A DNA stretch of 64,000 nt from Macropodus opercularis (lineage: Eukaryota > Chordata > Actinopteri > Anabantiformes > Osphronemidae), in assembly GCA_030770545.1 (NCBI GenBank), contig CM061097.1, forward strand, positions 5,270,501 to 5,334,500, written 5' to 3'. Both the position numbers and the translations under genes were made by a program. The first letter of the stretch is position 1; every line of letters starts with the position of its first letter. A model generated the notes under the pieces. It was given only the letters and a program-made list of their open reading frames with translations, ran no database searches and was not told the DNA's origin. This document shows positions 12,907-24,960 of the stretch, piece after piece.

Positions 12907-15900
12907 AGGTGGATCTGTTTAATCTATGCGATTGAGATAAATAATCACAAAGCATTAGCGAGAGGCCCAATTATAGTCACAGGTGAAATCTGTGTTAAGA
13001 AGTGGCGACAGTCCAGATATGAAAGTGATCAAACGTTACCGTCATGTGGCCGTTGTGTTGTAACCATTCTATCAACTACAGGACAGAAGATTCACTGAAA
13101 CGCAACAAAGCTCGGCATCTTTTCCTCCGTGATGAAGGTCGCTGATGTTAATGTCTGCGTGCGAATACAGACGGTGAAGTGTTGCTGGTCGGTTGGCCAA
13201 TAAAACAAACCCGGAGTGTGTCTGCTCCATAACAGATAAAGCGCATTACTGTACAATAATCCTTCAGAGGGACTCGTGCTCTATTGATACACTGGGTACC
13301 TTACGTGTGCTTTGTTCTGAGTGTGCGTTGAGAAACTGAAACAGCACTCTCAGCATGGAGGAGTCTGCTCTTTGCCTTTGGAGATATCGCTGTCATTATA
13401 TGTGTAGCGACATCTACTAGCTACTGCAAGGCTATTTCAGTACTGCGAAGGGGGCACGGGAGGGTGTACGGCGATATAAGGCTAGAGTGCTGAAACGCGA
13501 CTGTGCCCGTCAATGCGCGTGTGCGGGTTTGTCTATGTGCATCTCCTATTGTGTTATTCCCTCTCCCACAGCCCCTGAAGCCAAAAAACAAAACATTATC
13601 CCACACATCACACAGCAATAGAGATATGATGGGACTTTATTCCCAGCAAGAGGAAAATATTCTGTCTTTCCTCGACTACTTTGATATAGAAGTGATGTTT
13701 TAATAAAGATTTGTTCTTTTATCTTTAGGCTTTGGCGTAAAACCAGTTTTGTCATCTGCCAAATGAATGCTACCTGTACATTAAAAGCACATCCTGGTTA
13801 CTGCTGCTTTCATCTGTGCAGTTTGTAGGTGTTTTTCTGTACATCAGGCTCGGGCATAGACCTGCACACACTGAAGCAGTGCGCTCTGCATGATCAAGGC
13901 TGTGGCAGGTTGGGCTGAACGCTCAGGAATAAGAGGTGCCATGTTGTAAAAATAATGAAGCCATCTGGCAAGTTGCATCACTTCAGCTGTGCCATGCATG
14001 AACAAACCTCTCTATAACATACAGGTCATGGTTCCGCTTGCTTTTCTGCATGTGTAGGGTTGTGCATAGACTCAGCTGTAATATGGAGACTTAAATAGAG
14101 CAGAGAGACAGATGTGTGTGGTTCACAGATATTCATGTTCCACTAAAGCAGCTCTGACCCACAGTCTTCACGCCGCATGTTGTCGGGTATGGTAGCTTGT
14201 GTCCGTTTTTGAAAGACTTAGCCCAGTTGTTTACTATTGTCATGTATATCTTATAAGAAGTTTGACAATACAGCTGTCGCCATCTCATTGTGTACAGCTG
14301 CGGGTACAGATGTTGTCTCAGACGATCGCAAAGTTGCTTGAAAAGGCTTTATTTATTTAATGTCCTTGTGTCTCTGCTCTGCAGAGCTGTGAGTAATTCA
14401 CAGTAGGATTCACTTCAGTTCTGACTGAAAGTCTTTTCAGTGGCTTTGCTTTAAAGAGAAGCTGCGTGTTTGGATGGTGCTACCTGTGCTGGTGAGTTTA
14501 GAGGAAACTTTAATGCTGGATTCTACTTTTGTTTTTGTCTGACGTATATTAGTTTGACATGAGCCATGTTGAACAGCACCTACAGCTGGACAGGTTGCGC
14601 TACGTTGGCTCTTCCTGTTGATGTGTCCATTCAGATTATTAAGTTATTATGTGTACATTTCCTCAGCCACTTCGTGTTCAGTGCTCCGTGTGCGTTTTGT
14701 GAGTGTCAGTGTAAAATGTACCTGAACATTTTGTATTATTTGATAAGTATTTTGGTCTTGCTGTATTTTCAGCATTGCCTTGCAAAGAGCCTGACCCGTC
14801 GAAGGCTCATCTCTTGAAATACGTACAGCTCTGTTTTTCCCTAACCTGCCAGCTACACTTACATAACTCTCCTGCAACCGTTCCACTGTTCTTCTTTTAA
14901 ATAGTCTGTCCCTCCTTGTTCCTTTAAATAACCAGTGCGCCAGTGAGTAATGCTATATTCCAGAAGCTGTTTTATTTTGTTTTGAATTTCACATCTGCCA
15001 GATTTATTCATTTAAGGATTACAACTGTTCCCAATTACTCTCTCATGCTGTCATGTCTGCCTTTAAAAATAGAGAAGGGTTTTTGGTTATGCGAGGATTA
15101 GTCTGGATGAGGCTATCGGGCCGCTGCTTCTAGACAGGAGCTGGATAGGACCATCTGGAAGGCACAGGCACATCTTTCTTTCATAGACATGCAATCACGG
15201 ATGCGTTTATTCTCATACAAACGCACACGTTAACCTTTGTCGTACATTTTTATAATGTATAGTTTCAACATCCCTGGACTTGTTTATCACCCTTCCATCA
15301 GGTATATGGGCTCTGAGTAGCTCGCTAACATCCCATGTTCTGCGCATGGATCACATAGGGGCCAAATATCTGTAATAGCTCCCTGTTGCCTTATTTGCAT
15401 TTAAAATGTTATTCTTGACATATATTGACCATCTGTGATGTATAAATGAGTTAGTTATACAAATGAGGCAGGTTGTCATTAGAAAGCTCTCCAGAGGTTT
15501 GTGCATTCTGACATGTAATCACTCCAAGCAAAAAATATATACAGTACCTCATAGACCTTAAGCCACACTCTCGTGTCTCTACACTGATCATTGCCAATAG
15601 ACTTGTTATTAAGTGTAGGGACAGATGCTACATGACTGAGATGTTTTACATAATGACAAATATAAAGTAGTTATCATATTCACTGTATGGCGTGTGTGTC
15701 TGCGTATATACACACACACACAAGTGTTTGGCCATATGGGCTGTAATTAGTGAAGTAAACCCAGGTCGGGTGAAGAGAAAGGCTCCGTCTCTTTTTGTGT
15801 GAGCGTACAGATTCTTTGACCATACGTATGGGCGTAATAGACCAATGTGTTGCCTGTAATTATTGGGTGAGAATGCATATTTTTACACACTGCATGTTTT

Positions 15901-17527
15901 GTTACATACATTATAATTCCTCAAACAAAGTGCTGGGTTGATGACAGGCATATTCAAATCAAGCGGTTTAGGTTTTTATAAAAGAAGAATAAACAGTGTA
16001 AACAAACGTAACAGAACGTACGATTAAGAGACGCTGTACATGATGTCACACGACTACAGGAGTCTTTCTTCAGTGTGCATAGTTCTTCTCAGTCTGTCTT
16101 TATTGCTGCTCTTTATTGTATATGGTATTTGTCTCTCAGGTCCAGATTACATGCTTCTACAGCGTAATGGCAACCATTACAAAGGAAGGACTACAAGCAC
16201 TCAACTTCAAAGACAAAGTTGAAAAGAGAAGCTAAGCCTGTAAAGAATTAGTTGGAATAAAAATGTTGTTTAGGCCTCCCAGAAGTGGCTCTTGTGTATC
16301 ACACCACTTCAGAGAGCACAGATATACCCATGGTAGAAATCCTGCTAGTCGCTGTACACTTGCTGAACTGCTGCTGCACTTTCCATCACACCCAGGTGAC
16401 TTTGTGTCTTCTATACAGTGTGAACTTTGGGAAAGCGTGTTCTACAAAAGACTTGGCTTCATTCATTAGCTTGAGCTTAGTTTTGTGTCATATTAATAAT
16501 ACAGCTCTGTAGTTTGGAACATATATGTACTGTAGATTAGCTGTACACTCACTGACCACCTACGCAGTGCACTTTATTTAAAACCAGGTTGTATGACATG
16601 AATGGGGGTGAAAACATTAGAACCTTGTCGCGTGACCTAATTTTCAGATTTTTTTGTCTGCAATAATCTAAATTTATATTTATCTGTGAATTTGCTGTCT
16701 TACGGTAAATCTATTTCAAGTGCTAAAAGAAAGTAAGAGACAAAAGCAAAGTGAAGACAGTCACCAGAGATGGATCAACTGGAGGCCAGATGCTGGACCA
16801 GCAGAAAACAGATCAAACCTCCAGTTGAGAGGCTAAAGCCCGTTTCTTTGGACTGTTGGAGAACCTCTCATCAACTGCTGTGGTTACATTCGGTCATTTT
16901 AGAATCGTTTTTGTTTCAGTACACACATGAATGTTCTGTAAAGTCACAAACTTGACACTAGGTGTAGACAGGAGGGCGAAAAGTGCTCTGGCTTCTTTTG
17001 TTACTTTAATAGAGCAATCAAGCTTGAAGGTGGCGCGTTCCCTGTGTGGGAACTGGGAACAGTGTGGTACTAAGCGGGGCTGTTGTTCTTGGGAATATAT
17101 TGCACCCTGCCAGTGTGTGTGTGTTCATTCACTCATTTTAGTCAGTTCATGAGAATGTGGCACTTTGTCCTCTCTCCCCAGTTGTTTGATTAGCTTTTGA
17201 GCAAACTTTTATAAATATTTAGCTTTAACTAGAATGAAAAGGGCCATGATTGCAGGCAATTCCTGATCTGACCCTCAAGGGACCAACAGCATTAGAAAAA
17301 ATCTCCAGCTATTCTGTGTTGTACTGAATATTAAGTATTAACAGAATACTGCCCTGAGTGAAAGTAAATACAGATCCCCTGTGGATCGTCTCAGCAAAGA
17401 AACGTTTAAATAATCTCTCAACACACTTGTGTTATACCTGCAGTGTATTAAATGCATTTGTACCATGACCAGGCTCAGACGTACATACAGGAAAGGTCAA
17501 ATACTTCTGCTTCGTGCTGAGCTTATT

Positions 17528-17705
17528 ACGATGCCTTCTGGGTGCATTAAACTGGGAGAAGCCTCCAGGACCCACCACACACTGGATAGATAAGACATCT
17601 CTTCTGGCCTGGGAATATCTGAGCATCATCCAGGCAGAACTGGAACATGTGGAGATGGACTCACCCGCTGAGATAAGCTCCAGATAAGTGGTGCAAATGG
17701 ATTGT
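17528..17705 (+). mobile_element. 5'-truncated LINE 3' tail (non-LTR retrotransposon relic)
   Basis: Ordered blocks match the 3' end of a non-LTR retrotransposon common in teleosts: GATGCCTTCTGGGTGC, GGGAGAAGCCTCCAGGACCC, CTTCTGGCCTGGGAATATCT, CAGGCAGAACTGGAACATGT and a GATAAGTGGTGCAAATGGAT terminus. In intact copies this encodes the C-terminal tail after the reverse transcriptase domain (an RMPPGRLP...GRPRTRW-like stretch) and ends near short ATGG-type repeats. The copy is diverged, starts abruptly as 5'-truncated LINE insertions do, and has lost its reading frame. The family (Rex1-like or RTE-like) is not assigned. Confidence 0.75.
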
Positions 17706-20700
17706 ACTCATTCAGTATGTCAAAATCCAGCATGACACGTCGCAGCATTTCTTGCGTGGATCGGTGGAGATGCATGTGCCGATGCACGCTTACTTCATGC
17801 ACGCTCAGAGCACAAAGGCTCCGTAGCCTCAGGACAAAACAAAACTCTCAAGTGGATCGAAAACGTCCAACATAACGATTTATCTAAATGTATTTTTCAG
17901 TTTATTAGCAAAAGATTTTCCCCATTTGATCAGCATGAGGAAACTAGTTAGCAGATTATGATGAGTTAGCAAAGTTGTCAGAGAGAGACAAACCTCTTAT
18001 GAATATCTCATGATGTGTTAAATATTAAGGAAGGTCTTAAATAAGAAAAGGAAGCCGGCAGAACATACAGCCCTGCAGGGACACATGCACATATACAGTT
18101 CACGATTGTTTAGAAAGACTAAATGGCATAAAGTTTGTAGATGAGGCAAAAAATCCCGACTCGGGCTGTTGGCAACATGACAGCTTTACTTATTCACGAA
18201 TCTGAAAAAATGCATTTTACTAATCTGTACAAAATTAATCATAAACCATAAAGACAAAATGAAACCATTGTAACTTTAGTTCCATTTTTCAAGTCTGCAG
18301 ATGATTTAGCAGTTTGTCGCCTTCCTCCTGGTAGATCCTCCTAAGCTCCATCAAATTGGCTGGGGAGTGTCTGTAAGCAGCCACCTTCAGGTCTCCACCG
18401 TTGTTTAATGGGGTTTACGGCTGGGCTTTCATGGACATATGGCATCTTGTGAAGACACTCCAGCCTCGTCTTGGCTGCCTGCTTTGGATCTATATCCTGC
18501 TAAACAGCTAACTGTCAGTGTGTAGTGTTTACCAAACATAGCGATTGGAGTTCTGGCCAAAAAGTTGACTTCAGGGTCAGACCAGAGAGGGTTTGTTTGA
18601 AACTGGTTTTTTGTTGTAATGCTATTTGCAGTAGTATTATTATCAGTGCTGTTGTGCCTGATCGTTCATTACCACGATTAAATTATGTAGAAATGACACC
18701 AGGTTGCTGCGCAATAAAAGCACCGCTTTTCACCTGCTTGGTCCTTGCAAACCAGTCGTACCGCTTCTTTTCTTCACCTTTCGCTGCTGCCTCCGTCTCC
18801 TGTCGGAGGCCGAGCAGAAAAGAGTTATTTTTCTATCCGTGTCTAAGTGGATCTCTTTAGCATAGCGTCAGTGTTTCTCAGGGGAGAGCTGAGAAGACCA
18901 CATCATTACTGTGCAGCAGCTGTTCTGTCGTGAATATCGGTGAGGTGTAGTCTGGTGGCTGCAGCAACAGTTTGAGATGGATAACGGCACTTTTCAGCAG
19001 CGAATGCCCGGCGTGATCAAACGAGGAAAACTGCCGTGGAGTGCAGTAAAAGATGCGTCTCTGCAACCTTTTAGCCTCTTGTCACTGAACGACTTGCCCA
19101 CACATGACGTGACACTGAGCTTTGTCTAATAACATAGTGCGGCTCACATCTACTTCACTCCAGTATAATCTCATCCAAACCTCTAGAAGTAATAATTAGT
19201 GCAGTAAATCATCTGGAGAGACCATTACATAGAATGAGGAACTTAGCTTAGAAATTAGTTGTGCTTAAACAGCTTTAGTGAATATCACTGGGAAGAGTTT
19301 TATCTGACTATTTAATGACTTAATCAGTCTTTGTATATTGGGCTGTTATGAGTAGTTTAATTTACTGACATATGTCAGTGAAGCACAGGTGGAAGTCGTC
19401 GTCGATGTTCTGAGGAGAATCTGCCTCCGATCCAGTGACCCTGACAGAACAAGCCTGACAAACTCGCACGTTTTGTTGTTATAAAATAACATGGAGCCGT
19501 GTGTGTATTTGTAATTAAGAATTACCACATACAACAGTAATGAGCCTGCTTCTGAACTTAAATTCAACTCTAATTGGCATTTAGGCCACATGGTAAAGTG
19601 AATTTCAGCTCCGTGAACAGCTTTGTAAGTCGACTTTTAATAAAAGCTCTTTGTCCCAGTACGCCCTGTAAATCACATGCTGCTCTGCAGATTCTTAAAT
19701 CATGCATTGTGACATATTGTGGATTTTTTTGGTTGGTGAAGCTCAACTGAGATTTCCGACAGGTATTTGAAATGTTTCAGCAGGATGCTGCCAATCTGCT
19801 CCACGTTTCTCAAAGGGCAACAGCATGGATGTGAGGACAATAGGCAAAAAAAGATACATTTAAGGGCATTATAAGTCTCTGCAATTACAAAAATTCAGGA
19901 CATCTCTCAATGAAATAATATCAGGTATAGTGTGAAGTGAAAGAAATCGAATAGACATGATTCATTCTAGGTCTGATAATTGCTCATTTTCACCTTACTG
20001 CACCTGCAGTTTCACTGTTCACAGCAGCAGTATTATTATTTACCAGGTAACCAGCAGCTACAGGAGAAGCAGAAGAGTCAAAGGCTGTGACTGTAGGTTT
20101 CCAGGACAGATCTGTGGTGTTAGATTTACATGATCCCTCACTTAGCTGCATCGTTTTGTTCCATTTTGCTCTCGTGTCAGTGAGCGCTACATTAAAATGG
20201 CCACTGCTGAGTTCTTCTTAACCAGCCAGTGTCCTCACAATGACACTTTTATTCATGCGCCGACCTTCCAGCTGTTCTGAATTAAACTCTTTCTTTTTGA
20301 CATTGACACTTGACGTCTGGGTTTCAATTCAAATGTTCCTGTTTTACACTAAGTGAAACCATTGCGTGTTCGCCTGATCCACCTGTGTGCTAGTTAGTTT
20401 TTTCCACCTTGCTTTCTGTGTGACCATACAAATGTGTGTGAAACCCTGCGTGTGTGTAAAAGTTGAGCCATGAGTCATTGTCTGATGATGTGCAAAATGC
20501 CCCGCAGAGAGCAACAAGCAGGAAACATTAGGAGAGACAGGTAGTGCAGTGGGTAGATACAGGTTATGAACTGTGCTTTCAGATGATCTGGTAGTAGGAT
20601 GAGTCAACCTGCCTCAGCTTCTGCTTCTGTACAGACTAAATTTAGGATTCTCAGCGGCGCTTCGCTTGCTTTTTTGATTTAGTCTCACATCTGCATATAA

Positions 20701-23700
20701 AAAGGATACAGTACTCTCACAGACACATCCTATGTATTTAGAGGCCAGAGCTTTCTGTCTAAGCATAGAACTGCAACCACAGCTAAACAGTGAAAAGAAA
20801 TACTCAAAAAAACTTATCAGCCATCCATGTTGACCTCTGTCACATCTTTACCACCTCAGCAGACATGTGAGGTGGATAATTCGCTCCACAGCTGTGCGTG
20901 TTGAAGATGCTGAGGGTCAGACTGTCGCACGTGATGCTCAGTTTGTCTTAGTCTGTTGATTTGTGTAGTAATGCATTTCTGCTTTACTGTGTTGAGCAGT
21001 TCTCAGTCTTCTCACCACTGGAAAACCTGAACCTGAAATACTGCAGCTTGACTTAGGTTAGTAAAAGTTGCATTTGCTTCATGTAAATACTGTTAAGTTC
21101 TCACTAATTAGTCAAACACGTTAGCTGTCCCTCTATCAGCTGTGAATGTAACACCAAGTTTTGTGAAATGTGCTAAGTGTTTTCCACATTACTTTCCTGC
21201 ATGTGAAGCTGCTCGCCCACACCCGCAGCAGGTTTCTCCTTTTTTCATACGGGGGGTGGCTGCGTGTTGCCAAAGGCTTCTGATGAAAAAATAAAAATCT
21301 TTAAATCTAAGATGTGCTTCCCTGCTGTGACGAACCTTGAATACCCCCACAAATTTGTGTTGGTGTGACTGGTGCTGACACACTGTTCTCCAAGGGTCTA
21401 GATTGGGTTCTTCGCCCGGATCAAAGAGTTCAACCTGATGGGGGATAGTTTTATCATTACATAGGCGTCACTCGAACATGTTTAGTGTGGTTATGGTGCT
21501 TATAACCGATAGTTAAAACATCATTTTAATTTATTGAAACATCCTGTAATTTAAGATGTAAATGTTGAATTCAGCAACACGAATACAATTATAAGACGAT
21601 CAGTGATTCTCCGTTTTACTCCAGTCCTCCAGGTATATGGGTAAGACATCTTTACTACAGCTTTACAGGCGATACACTAGCAGCGTTATTTATTATGCAT
21701 TTTGCCAGAAAGCCATCCACATTCACATATGTTCGCTCCACTTGCTAAAGCATTTTCCTAACACTGTTGTGCTGCATGAAATATTTAAGAAATCAGATAA
21801 AGACGTGTTTCTCCCTTCCAGCTGGGAAGGTCTGGCTGCACAGAACTGGGTCTAGATGGGACGAGGACGTAGTTGTAATATTTTGTCCTGGCAAATCAAA
21901 CAGCTCTCGTCTGTTTGTAAGTTCTTCGGCTTGTTTGTTGTCTACAGTAAATTTCTTTTATTATCTGGGAAATATTTTATCAAAGCATTTACGTGTAAAC
22001 TACTGCACAGCCATGCAGCAGAGCAACATTTACAAGGCCCCCACAGCTTCACATATGTCAACACACACACGTTTGTTTCAGTCGTCGTCTCTCTCAATGT
22101 GTTGTCGTGAGGCGTAACAGCAAATACAATCTGCTCCTCTAACTTACTCCAATTCTTTCATGTTAGCTCATTTAATTTGATTACATATCATCCGGCCTTT
22201 CATGTTGACTCACTACATTTCAATCACACACTGTTTTGGTGCGTTTATAAAGTAATTGCCATTACTGTGCTGTGTACTAAGATGCTACGTTCTTTCTAAT
22301 TGGTGCAAATTACTGTATGTCTTTTTAATTCAATCAAAAACAACAGTTTGAACATTATAACTGTTGGGAACTACGACAATGGGTTCTCTGCTAATTATGA
22401 CTCTGTGTTACTATAGCAGAAAGACAGAAATCATGCATTTGTATAAACTTGGCACAGAGAGAAGCAAAAGAATAGAAAAATTTATTACACTAATCTGTAT
22501 TAACATAGTAGAATCACGGCCCAGAATCCTGGCTTTAACCTCAGAATTGAGTTTAAACTCACCAATCTTTACGATTTAGCCTTTATGTAAAGAATAAGGG
22601 ACAGAGAAAACCTGTGCAGTGTTTCTGGGTTTCTAAAGTTATGATGTGTTTCAGTAGTGTATCACTTTAAATAAGCCTGTAAGTTACAGTAGGTCTCATT
22701 GTTCATCAACAGACTTTACTGTACTGTACTGTAGGTACTAATGTAGTGAAACACTGGCCACGGTCTTTGGATAGCTCACAGGCCCCCTGGGAGCAAATAT
22801 AAGAGTATTAGAGCCGATTTGAATCCCTGTGCATGGGATAAAAAAGTTACTAAGCAGCGGAACACAGAGGGATTTAGATATTGTCCTTGTGCAGGACATT
22901 GTAGGTCCACGTGAGCTGTCCTTGAAGCAATCAGATAAAAAGTCACACAGCTTTGTAAAATGTACAGTAAAAGCAAACTCACAAGACATCAAGCAGCACG
23001 GGTTAATCACGCAAAGACCTTCCTTATAAAGTTGTTAGAATGGATAATCAATGTTATTTTATGCATGAGCGAGAAGAAAACACAAATACTTTTAAGACTC
23101 ATCCTCTTTTGTTTTACATCTTTGCCTTTCTGCTCTAGGCAGAAGGTTAAGATTTAAGTAAGAGAAAATATACATTTGTGATTAAACTTCTTTTTTGCTC
23201 TCTCACTCACTACCTCCAGCAGGATTCTGCAAACTCCGGCACAGACAGATACATAAATCATCTCGGGAGGCTTGTTGCCCAGAGAAACAGACTGGGATCA
23301 TAGGGAGGATTATATACTATTCTGTGGTTTAGCCTCAGGCCCTCTCATAGGCTGGTGCCATAGCAACCACAAGTTAGTGTTAGCAAGAAGTCGAGGGGTA
23401 AGCAGTCTAAGTAATTTTCTCTTGTAATGTGTACTCTGATTGGATTTGGTAGACTGGCATGAGCAATAGGTTAGAATGAGATTATGTGTCCATGTCACTT
23501 ACCAGATCTCAAACTCTGGAAGCGGGCAAAGATGCTGCGGAGAAGGAAAACTTGGCTGGCACAGCTGCATCCGGGGCGATGTAATGTGAGGAGAATGCAA
23601 TTTTTTAATAATTATATAAAAATGAAACTCACAAATTATTGAATTTCTGTGGAAGAGTTATCTCTGGAAGCCACAGGGAGAGACAGGCTAATAGTCATAT

Positions 23701-24739
23701 TTATAATTTATATACTGCACCCATTAATCACGAATATGATTAAAAAAGTTCAAATAGAGAGAAAACCCCACCCAAAGTTAACTAATCAACAATCAATCAT
23801 ATAGCAAAATGATTATATAACTAAACATACAGTACTGCTGGCTTCCTGTGGTATTGTGAGTTTATTGGAAAGGAACATTAACAGACACAAAGAAGCAAAC
23901 AATGATTTGTGGAGCAGCATCAAACACACACGGAACATAAATGAAAGCCCACAGGTAAAACTGCAGGATAAATCTGTTGCTCATTATAGGACAACGGCTC
24001 CTGGGAAGTGGCTCTTGTTTGTATGTGTGTTAAATACGTAGCACGTCCTTCTGCTGCTTGCACTGAAGATGTTCTGTTCTGTGAAGAGAGAAATACGTTT
24101 GATTAGCGACGTACATACACGCATGGCATCGCACAAAGACAGCAATCCAGTCCTTGTTACCACATCCATGTAAAGAGATCGCTCTTGGATTCGTAATGCT
24201 ATGAAATATTAAATGTTCCCACCAGTAAAGCATGTGTTCATACCCTGTGACCCACCGTTTAATCCCCTGTAATCATGTTTAAAGGCTACTTTCTCTAAAA
24301 TATCATTTTTTTATGACCTGAGTGAAAGCCGTGGCATTACCGCTGGCTGTGACATACGTCTTTGGCACAACGTGTCGTATTCACTTCAGGAATAGGAGAT
24401 AAAGCAGATATTTTGTCACAGCCTGCTTCTGTCTTGTGGTGTTGGACGCCCTGTGACCTTTTGTAGAGATTAACTGCCACTTTTCTACCACTCCCTCATT
24501 GACATGCTGTAGATTATGGTGTAGTCAAGCATTAAATGGAGCTAACATAAACTGCAAAGAAGAAGGATAGTGTACACACCATCTTACACAGACATGATGG
24601 TTGTGTCATATGTTTAAACGTGGGCTCAACAGTCCAAGCGTAAAGCAGATTTAGTGCCCACAGCACTGGTTCAGGAACCATCGTTGGACGTTCTCGTGGG
24701 TCCTGGGCAACGATATGTGCTTCTAGGACAGATGTGCAT
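17706..24739. other. Mostly unique intronic sequence, no gene seen
   Basis: Apart from the Tc1-like relic at 18290-18590 this stretch is unique-looking sequence. A short TACTG repeat lies near 22725. Minor coding-like runs (for example near 21411-21470) are too short to call. No GRID2-like exon is present. Confidence 0.5.
18290..18590 (-). pseudogene. Tc1-like transposase relic, internally deleted
   Basis: Read on the minus strand, three blocks match the catalytic half of Tc1/mariner-family transposases (cut-and-paste DNA transposition enzymes) in the correct order. LWSD is at 18576-18587, where the family has WSDE. QDIDPKQAAKT is at about 18467-18499, like the family's QQDNDPKHTAK. VNPIK is at 18404-18418, like the family's LNPIE, followed by a segment related to SPSNLMEL near 18351. 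The roughly 60-70 residues normally between the first two blocks are nearly all missing, the acidic residue of NPIE is replaced by Lys, and the frame breaks by 18351. The copy is dead. Its DNA extent is approximate, and terminal inverted repeats were not located. Confidence 0.75.
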
Positions 24740-24960
24740 CTCTGCTCGGTGCAGATGATGAGCTGTCGTTCTGCTGACTTCATAAAGCGGTGACCCCGGG
24801 CAGTCACTGGGATTGTTTGCAGCCAAGTGTGAAGCAGCTGGACGCCTTCCGTTGGAGGGGATCTGGGCACGTCCGACTGGGAGAAGGCCCCGGGCCAGAC
24901 CTAGAAAATGTTGGGAAAGGCTCAGGATCCCCCGTTGGTGCTGGAGAACGTGACAGGGTC
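24740..24960 (+). mobile_element. LINE relic: reverse transcriptase ADD motif joined to 3' tail by a large deletion
   Basis: GCAGATGAT at 24751-24759 sits where the reverse transcriptase catalytic A-D-D motif lies. It is followed by CGGGCAGTCACTGGGATTG and TTTGCAGCCAAGTGTGAAGC, blocks that lie just after the motif in a common teleost non-LTR element. At about 24840 the sequence jumps straight to GACGCCTTCCG and GGGAGAAGGCCCCGGGCCAG, which belong several hundred bases later, and then to GGCTCAGGATCCCCC. Stops and shifts interrupt the frame. The 3' part aligns with the tail at 17528-17705, so this is a second, internally deleted copy of the same or a close family. Confidence 0.75.

Larger units (their letters stand above)
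6407..17527. other. Unique intronic sequence, no gene seen
   Basis: No recognisable exon or large transposon. Points of note are the pyrimidine tract and AG|GTAAGA junction near 7885, a 60-bp-spaced imperfect duplication at 12815-12905, a relatively GC-rich stretch at about 11380-11960 and a short CA run near 15710-15721. Open frames here are short and without motifs. Confidence 0.5.

Noticed and set aside
21610..21645. Microexon-like CCAG|GTATATGG|GTAAGA, sharing CAGGTATATGGG with 15300-15311
   Set aside because: An 8-nt exon between these sites is possible, but nothing in grid2 requires it, and a shared 12-mer is expected by chance at this scale.
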